DNA of 64,000 nucleotides from Clostridium acetobutylicum ATCC 824 (GTDB lineage Bacteria; Bacillota; Clostridia; Clostridiales; Clostridiaceae), in contig NC_003030.1 of the NCBI RefSeq assembly GCF_000008765.1, positions 3,258,001 to 3,322,000 on the forward strand, written 5' to 3'. A program made the position numbers and the translations under genes. The notes under the pieces are model-generated. The model had not been told where the DNA came from. It was given only the letters and a program-made list of their open reading frames with translations, and searched no databases. This document shows positions 58,508 through 64,000 of this stretch, piece after piece (position 1 is the first letter of the stretch; every line of letters starts with the position of its first letter).

Positions 58508-60211
58508 TTGAAAAGAAAATTTATTACTGTAGTTATTCCATCAATAATTATAGCTTCACTTTTATCTTCCTGCACAAATACTTCTAATTCAACTGCAGCA
58601 AAAGCTACAAAAGTATCTAGTCTAAAAGATCAATATATTAAAGCTAGTTTGCCTAGCAAAAACCCGGAAAAAGCAAAAAATCGCAAAGATACCTTCATTG
58701 CTGCAATAAGCGAACCAGGAGGAGTTTTTCTTCCATACTTCTACGATAATGGCTGGGATGGAAATGCCACAGATCCTATTTTTCCTTCTCTAGTTAGCAC
58801 GGATGAAAAAGGGAATCCAATTGCAGATTTAGCAGAAAAGTGGGACATATCCTCTGATAATCTAACCTATACCTATCACTTAAGAAAAAGATTAAAGTTC
58901 AGTGACGGCTCTCCCCTAACATCTGATGATGTTGCATTTACCTTGACACTTTTAGATGATCCCTCCTATAGTGGCAGCTTTGACATCTCAACTTGCTATA
59001 TAAAAGGAAGTACCGATTATAAAAACGGTAAAGCTACTTCAATATCAGGTATTGCCGTTGTAGACCCTTTAACCATAAAAATCACAACTGAAAAGATAAA
59101 TCCCTTAAACCTAACTAGGCTAGGTGGTCAAGTACTATCAAAAGCTTATTACGGAAAAGACTACAAAAAAGGAAATCTTGATTACTTAAAATCGCTATAC
59201 TCAAGACCTTTAGGCGCAGGTCCATATAAACTTGATAAATACATTCCCGGTCAAGAAATACGATATACTGCAAATGAAAATTATTACAAAGGAAAACCTA
59301 AAATAGAAAACTTTATTTTTAAGGTTACTAGTAAGGATACAAACCTTCAATTGTTTCAGACAGGAGAAATTGATTCTGATTCATTTAGCACAGACAAAGA
59401 CACCGTAGATCAGCTTGAAAACTTAGGGTTTGCCAATATACGAATTAGCACTGTAAGTGACTATGGTTTTGTATATATGAATAACAAAAAACCTTACTTA
59501 AAAGATAAAAATGTTAGGCAGGCTCTTATTTATGGTCTTGATCGTCAAAAAATTGTTGATGTAGCATACAAAGGCTATGGAGAGGTGGCTAACGTACCTA
59601 CTTCACCTCTTGTATTGTCCTACACTACAGATGGAATTAATTCATATAAATTCAATCCTGAAAAAGCAAAAAAATTATTAGAAGATGATGGTTGGCGGCT
59701 TAATTCTAATGGAATACGCGAAAAAAATGGTCAAAAGCTTAAGATATCATACTTAACTTCAAAAAATACGGATCAAACAATACCTATAGCTAAGGAAAAC
59801 TATAAAGCACTAGGTATCGACTTCGAGCCTGAAATCATGGATTTCAACACTTTAGTTGAGAAATTAAATAAAGGTGACTACGACCTAGCTGCTGTACGCA
59901 CAAGCGGACTTGTAGATCCAAATGACTCTGTTGAAGAATTTTCATCTAAAAAAACTTCTGAAAATGTCAGTGGATATTTCAATCCAAAGGTTGATGAATT
60001 AATTTCAGAGGGTGTAAATACCTTAAACGTTAAGAAACGTAAAGCAATATATAAAAAACTCTATAAAGAATTATCAGACGACCCACCAGTTATATTAATA
60101 GATTATAGGAAGGGCTTAAAGGCTTGGAACAGTAGAATTAAGGGTATGGAAAATGATAATTTTGCAGGAGTTTCATCTACTAATTTATCAAAATTAAAGA
60201 TAGAAAATTAA
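58508..60211 (+). CDS. oppA: oligopeptide ABC transporter, substrate-binding lipoprotein
   Basis: Family 5 (DppA/OppA) solute-binding protein of 567 residues. The signal peptide KRKFITVVIPSIIIASLLSS ends in a lipobox with Cys, so the protein is lipid-anchored outside the membrane. The SBP_bac_5 core includes LAEKWDISSDNLTYTYHLRK, LKFSDGSPLTSDDVAFTL and DKNVRQALIYGLDRQKIV. The start is the TTG at 58508, eight bases after AAGGGG; an upstream GTG at 58499 lies in that site. Substrate class is inferred from the operon. Expression is likely set by the leader attenuator. Confidence 0.92.
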   Translation: MKRKFITVVIPSIIIASLLSSCTNTSNSTAAKATKVSSLKDQYIKASLPSKNPEKAKNRKDTFIAAISEPGGVFLPYFYDNGWDGNATDPIFPSLVSTDEKGNPIADLAEKWDISSDNLTYTYHLRKRLKFSDGSPLTSDDVAFTLTLLDDPSYSGSFDISTCYIKGSTDYKNGKATSISGIAVVDPLTIKITTEKINPLNLTRLGGQVLSKAYYGKDYKKGNLDYLKSLYSRPLGAGPYKLDKYIPGQEIRYTANENYYKGKPKIENFIFKVTSKDTNLQLFQTGEIDSDSFSTDKDTVDQLENLGFANIRISTVSDYGFVYMNNKKPYLKDKNVRQALIYGLDRQKIVDVAYKGYGEVANVPTSPLVLSYTTDGINSYKFNPEKAKKLLEDDGWRLNSNGIREKNGQKLKISYLTSKNTDQTIPIAKENYKALGIDFEPEIMDFNTLVEKLNKGDYDLAAVRTSGLVDPNDSVEEFSSKKTSENVSGYFNPKVDELISEGVNTLNVKKRKAIYKKLYKELSDDPPVILIDYRKGLKAWNSRIKGMENDNFAGVSSTNLSKLKIEN

Positions 60212-60240
60212 CTGTGTACAGTTTCTAATTAAGCTTTTAG

Positions 60241-60280
60241 CCTATACATGCCCTTATTAATCTTTTATAGCATGTATAGG
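60241..60280 (+). promoter_or_regulatory. hairpin between oppA and oppB
   Basis: A perfect ten-base stem CCTATACATG/CATGTATAGG with a 20-base loop lies in the 86-bp gap and is followed by TTAATATTT, without a real U run. Such hairpins commonly protect the upstream mRNA from 3' decay, so that the binding protein is made in excess over the permease. This role is inferred. Confidence 0.6.
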
Positions 60281-60303
60281 TTAATATTTATAGGAGGATG
60301 CTT

Positions 60304-61260
60304 ATGAAAAAATATATATTACGCAGATTTCTTCAAATGATTCCTACACTTATAGGAGTCTCCATTATTATTTTCTATTTATTTTCTTTAATGCCTGGAG
60401 ATTATATAGATTCAAACCGAAACCTTACACCACAAAGGGCACACGAACTTAGAGTTCTAAATGGTTTCGATAAACCAATCATAGTTAGATATCTTATATG
60501 GTTAAGAAATATTTTGCACGGAGATTTTGGATTTTCATTGAAATATTTAGAGCCAGTAACAACTCTAATAAATCAGTATATATGGAACTCATTCATCATA
60601 GCTATTGTTACCCTAATTCTTACTTGGTCCATTGCTCTAGTAATCGGAATATTCTCAGCTACAAAACAATATTCCTTTTTTGACAGAGTAATAACACTGC
60701 TTGTATTTGCATCATTGTCTTTTCCATCATTTTTTATAGGCCTTTTAATGATTAAATTCTTTGGAGTTGATTTAAAAATTTTACCCATCGGTGGTATGGT
60801 GGAAACCGGAAGCACCACCATAGGACTTTCTCATATTTTAGAAGTAATTCGTCATATGATTCTTCCAGTTGGTATACTTACATTCTTAAGTATTGGATCA
60901 CTTACAAGATATTTCAGAAGTAGTATGTTAGACGTACTTAAACAAGATTTTATAAGAACTGCTCGTGCAAATGGACTTAAAGAAAGAAAAATCATCTTTA
61001 AACATGCTCTAAAAAATGCTATTCTACCTGCAATTACACTTCTATCTTTCGAGCTCCCCGGACTTTTTTCAGGTGCTATTATAACTGAACAAATTTTCAA
61101 TTGGCCTGGAATAGGAAGAATACAGCTTGAAGCTCTTAGTTTCAGAGATTACCCCGTACTCATGACTTTTACAATGCTACTTTCATTTCTCACTATTTTC
61201 GGTAATTTCTGTGCGGATATTTTATATGCAGCAGCAGATCCACGAATAAGATTAGAATAG
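60304..61260 (+). CDS. oppB: oligopeptide ABC transporter permease OppB
   Basis: Inner-membrane permease of 318 residues with about six helices. It begins MKKYILRRFLQMIPTLIGVS, the standard start, and the EAA loop that contacts the ATPase is visible as DFIRTARANGLKERKIIFKH. The ATG at 60304 is six bases after AGGAGG; an ATG at 60298 overlaps that site and is rejected. It lies 16 bp before oppC. Confidence 0.94.
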   Translation: MKKYILRRFLQMIPTLIGVSIIIFYLFSLMPGDYIDSNRNLTPQRAHELRVLNGFDKPIIVRYLIWLRNILHGDFGFSLKYLEPVTTLINQYIWNSFIIAIVTLILTWSIALVIGIFSATKQYSFFDRVITLLVFASLSFPSFFIGLLMIKFFGVDLKILPIGGMVETGSTTIGLSHILEVIRHMILPVGILTFLSIGSLTRYFRSSMLDVLKQDFIRTARANGLKERKIIFKHALKNAILPAITLLSFELPGLFSGAIITEQIFNWPGIGRIQLEALSFRDYPVLMTFTMLLSFLTIFGNFCADILYAAADPRIRLE

Positions 61261-61276
61261 AAAGGGTGAATACTAC

Positions 61277-62185
61277 GTGTTTCTTTTTAAGAATAAGAAT
61301 ATCAAAACTTCTAATAAATCCTTATCAAAACAAACACTTAAAAGAATTTTAAAAAATAAGTTAGCTATAATGAGTATCATTTTCCTTATATCTATACTCA
61401 TATTTAATTTTTTAGGCCCATTTTTCTCTCCCTATTCTTACAATGATATTGATGTAAGTTTAATTAAACAGCCTCCTAGTATCTCTCATTTATTAGGAAC
61501 AGATGACTACGGTAGAGATGTTCTTACTAGATTAATGTACGCAGGTAGAATATCTCTTACTGTTGGCCTTGCTTCCATGATTCTTTCTCTTCTTTTAGGA
61601 AGTATACTTGGTTGTTTATCAGGATATTATGGAGGTATATTAGACATCATACTTATGAGATTATCCGATATATTGATGTCCATTCCTGGATTACCTCTTT
61701 TAATTATAATTGCTGCACTTCTATCGGAATTAAAAGTTCCATCTGATTATAGACTTTATATCGTTATGCTAATGTTAAGCTTTGTAGGCTGGCCAGGCCT
61801 TGCTAGAATGGTTAGAGGTCAAGTTCTTTCTCTTCGTGAACAAAATTTTATGAAAGCAGCTGATATACTAGGACTAAGTGATAAAAGAAAGATTTTTCAT
61901 CATTTACTACCGAATACCTTTCCTTTGTTAATAGTCGTTGCTACTTTGAGTACTGCCGACGGTATATTAAGTGAATCTTCCTTAAGCTTTCTTGGTCTTG
62001 GTGTAATTCCACCAACACCATCCTGGGGAAATATGATAAATGCGGCCAATAACTTAATAGATTTTCAAAAACGCTCCTGGCTCTGGATACCACCTGGTCT
62101 GGCTATATTTCTCACTGTAATTTCAATAAATTTACTTGGTGATGCATTGAGAGATGCTTTGGATCCTAAAATGAAAGGTAGATAA
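61277..62185 (+). CDS. oppC: oligopeptide ABC transporter permease OppC
   Basis: Second permease, 302 residues, with the OppC N-terminal domain (LKRILKNKLAIMSIIFLISI) followed by GTDDYGRDVLTRLMYAGRIS, a signature of the family. The EAA loop is NFMKAADILGLSDKRKIFHH. The start is a GTG at 61277 after AAAGGGTG. It pairs with OppB to make the channel. Confidence 0.95.
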   Translation: MFLFKNKNIKTSNKSLSKQTLKRILKNKLAIMSIIFLISILIFNFLGPFFSPYSYNDIDVSLIKQPPSISHLLGTDDYGRDVLTRLMYAGRISLTVGLASMILSLLLGSILGCLSGYYGGILDIILMRLSDILMSIPGLPLLIIIAALLSELKVPSDYRLYIVMLMLSFVGWPGLARMVRGQVLSLREQNFMKAADILGLSDKRKIFHHLLPNTFPLLIVVATLSTADGILSESSLSFLGLGVIPPTPSWGNMINAANNLIDFQKRSWLWIPPGLAIFLTVISINLLGDALRDALDPKMKGR

Positions 62186-62191
62186 GTAACT

Positions 62192-63166
62192 ATGAAAGAA
62201 GATTTGTTAAAAATCAGTAATTTAAAAACTTATTTCTATATTGATAATGATATACGTAAAGCTGTAGATAACATCAGTTTTTCAGTTAAAAAAGGTGAAA
62301 CTGTATGTATTGTTGGTGAATCAGGCTGTGGTAAAAGCGTTACTTCCCTCTCTATAATGGGACTTATAAATGAACCTGGAAGAATTATAAACGGTGAAAT
62401 TTTATATAAAAATAATGATCTCTTAAAACTATCCAAAAGTGATTTGCAGAAGTTACGAGGTAAAGAAATTTCAATGATATTTCAGGAACCTATGACATCA
62501 TTAAATCCCGTCTTTACAATAGGTCATCAGATAACAGAAATATTACTTGAGCATGAATTAATTAATAAAGATGAAGCCTATAAAAAAGCTATCCGTTTAA
62601 TCAATTCAGTTGGATTACCGAGAGCAGAAGAAATAATGAAATCATATCCACATAAATTAAGTGGTGGTATGCTTCAAAGAATTATTATTGCTATGGCTTT
62701 AAGTTCTAATCCAAAGCTTTTGATTGCAGATGAACCAACTACAGCTTTAGATGTAACAATACAAGCACAGATTTTAGATTTACTAAAAAAATTAAAATCA
62801 ACTTTAAATACATCAATTTTATTTATTACCCATGACCTTGGAGTTGTTGCCGAAATAGCTGATTATGTAATTGTAATGTATGCTGGAAAGATAATTGAAG
62901 AAGCTCCAGTTATAGAACTATTTAAAAACCCTAAGCATCCATATACACAAGGGCTTTTAAATTCAAAACCAATTATTGGGAAGCATAGAGATAAGCTTTA
63001 TTCTATAAAGGGTTCTGTTCCTGATTTATCTAAACTTAATGAATCATGTTACTTTCATGATAGATGTGAACATTGCAAAGATATATGCACAAAAAAATCA
63101 CCAGCCTTTACAGTAAATAACAATCATAAAACTGCATGCTGGCTTTATGAAAGGAGATATAAATGA
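62192..63166 (+). CDS. oppD: oligopeptide ABC transporter ATPase OppD
   Basis: Cytoplasmic ATPase of 324 residues. Walker A is GESGCGKS (about 44-51), the signature LSGGMLQR, Walker B LLIADEPTTALD, and the H-loop FITHD. The C-terminal oligopeptide domain carries clustered cysteines (CYFHDRCEHCKDICTKKSP, then ACWLYE). Related DppD/OppD proteins have been shown to bind an iron-sulfur cluster there. It overlaps oppF by four bases. Confidence 0.95.
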   Translation: MKEDLLKISNLKTYFYIDNDIRKAVDNISFSVKKGETVCIVGESGCGKSVTSLSIMGLINEPGRIINGEILYKNNDLLKLSKSDLQKLRGKEISMIFQEPMTSLNPVFTIGHQITEILLEHELINKDEAYKKAIRLINSVGLPRAEEIMKSYPHKLSGGMLQRIIIAMALSSNPKLLIADEPTTALDVTIQAQILDLLKKLKSTLNTSILFITHDLGVVAEIADYVIVMYAGKIIEEAPVIELFKNPKHPYTQGLLNSKPIIGKHRDKLYSIKGSVPDLSKLNESCYFHDRCEHCKDICTKKSPAFTVNNNHKTACWLYERRYK

Positions 63167-64000
63167 GTAACAAACTACTTGAAGTAACAAATTTAAAAAA
63201 ATATTTTCCTGTTACAGGTGCAGGTGCCTTCTTAAGTAAAAATACAGGATACGTTAGGGCTGTTGACGGAGTAAGTTTTAATATTAATAGAGGTGAAGCT
63301 TTTGGGTTAGTTGGAGAATCTGGCAGTGGGAAAACAACACTTGGTCAGGCAGTTCTTAGAATGACTTCAAAAACTTCTGGAAACGTAAATTTTAGTAATA
63401 TCGATATATATTCTCTTCCTAAAAAGGATTTAAAAAAGCTGCGTTCAAAAGCTCAATATATATTTCAAGATCCTTATAGTTCATTAAATCCACGCATGGA
63501 GATAGGACGTGCTATAGCTGAGCCTTTACTAGAACATGGTTTAGCTACCAAAGATGACGTTATTGATATGGTAAAATATTTTCTCTCTTTATGTGGTTTA
63601 GATCCAAGTTATATTAATAGACTTCCACATGAATTTTCAGGTGGGCAAAGACAAAGGATAGTAATTGCTCGTGCTATGGCATTAAATCCAGAGTTCATAG
63701 TTGCAGATGAACCCATTTCCGCCCTAGATGTTTCTATACAAGCACAAATAATAAATTTATTTAGTGATCTTAGAAATGAGAAAGGATTGTCTTATTTATT
63801 TATATCGCATGATTTAAGCGTTGTGGAACATCTATGTGATAGGATTGCTATTATGTATTTGGGAATTATTGTAGAATTAGCATCTCGTGATGAATTATTT
63901 AGCTTTCCTAAACATCCATATACTAAAGCTCTTCTGTCGGCAGTACCAATACCTGATCCAACGTTAAAAAGAAATAGAATAATACTTAGTGGCAGCATTC
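63163..64000 (+). CDS. oppF: oligopeptide ABC transporter ATPase OppF, C-terminus cut off by the window
   Basis: Second ATPase of the transporter; about 279 codons are present and the frame runs off the end. It begins MSNKLLEVTNLKKYFPVTGA after AAAGGAG. Walker A is GESGSGKT, the Q-loop YIFQDPYSSLNPRM, the signature FSGGQRQR, Walker B FIVADEPISALD, and the H-loop FISHD. FPKHPYTKALLSAVPIPDP is the usual OppF C-terminal stretch. ATG and the oppD stop overlap as ATGA, so translation is coupled. Confidence 0.94.
   Translation, partial: MSNKLLEVTNLKKYFPVTGAGAFLSKNTGYVRAVDGVSFNINRGEAFGLVGESGSGKTTLGQAVLRMTSKTSGNVNFSNIDIYSLPKKDLKKLRSKAQYIFQDPYSSLNPRMEIGRAIAEPLLEHGLATKDDVIDMVKYFLSLCGLDPSYINRLPHEFSGGQRQRIVIARAMALNPEFIVADEPISALDVSIQAQIINLFSDLRNEKGLSYLFISHDLSVVEHLCDRIAIMYLGIIVELASRDELFSFPKHPYTKALLSAVPIPDPTLKRNRIILSGSI

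Overview
The window is low-GC Firmicute chromosome, almost certainly Clostridium sensu stricto and most like C. acetobutylicum. That call rests on base composition, the T-box leaders, a zinc-ribbon S14 and adenylate kinase, a Spo0H-type sigma factor, and recall of the gene order; no search was run. Bases 1-58,200 are almost entirely minus-strand, so transcription runs from high to low coordinate. The last 5.5 kb is a plus-strand oligopeptide transporter operon.

Bases 1-30,100 hold the core gene-expression superoperon. In transcription order it reads tRNA-Gly, tRNA-Thr, tuf copy 2, rpmG-secE-nusG, rplK-rplA-rplJ-rplL, rpoB-rpoC, an L7Ae-like gene, rpsL-rpsG-fusA-tuf copy 1, then the S10/spc block from rpsJ to rplO, then secY-adk-map and the first codons of a KOW-domain gene. 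It is not one transcript. Consensus promoters with 17-bp spacers can be read before the tRNAs, rpmG, rpoB, the L7Ae-like gene and rpsJ. Terminator-like hairpins lie after tuf 2, rplL and tuf 1. The two tuf copies are identical in the stretches compared, over about 1.2 kb. An L10 leader precedes rplJ, and a structured, apparently uncatalogued leader precedes rpsJ. Part of that leader recurs in front of tuf 2.

Bases 30,152-33,912 hold sigH, a YacP-type NYN nuclease, an RlmB/TrmH methyltransferase, an unusual double-domain ThyX and Mini-RNase III. Bases 34,089-40,860 are a full tryptophan operon (trpEGDCFBA) behind a Trp T-box with a UGG specifier. An amino-acid permease, a small plus-strand lipoprotein, a DUF134 regulator with a NifX/NifB-like partner and a membrane protein of unknown function follow.

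Bases 45,326-53,516 are a branched-chain operon, cimA-like synthase, leuC, leuD, leuB, ilvD, ilvB, behind a T-box whose stem I is reduced. The first enzyme looks like citramalate synthase, so the operon probably makes isoleucine from pyruvate and shares LeuBCD with leucine synthesis. ilvH, the small acetolactate synthase subunit, is a separate unit. Between ilvH and the operon lies a second, well-formed T-box on the opposite strand with a probable isoleucine specifier and no gene behind it; readthrough would be antisense to ilvH. proS (Pro T-box, CCU specifier) and cysS follow. The divergent oppABCDF operon starts from its own promoter behind a leader with competing helices and a strong terminator.

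The most promising leads are the orphan antisense T-box, the leader element shared by rpsJ and tuf 2, the tandem ThyX whose halves keep complementary catalytic motifs, and the opp leader. No mobile element, CRISPR array or phage gene was seen.
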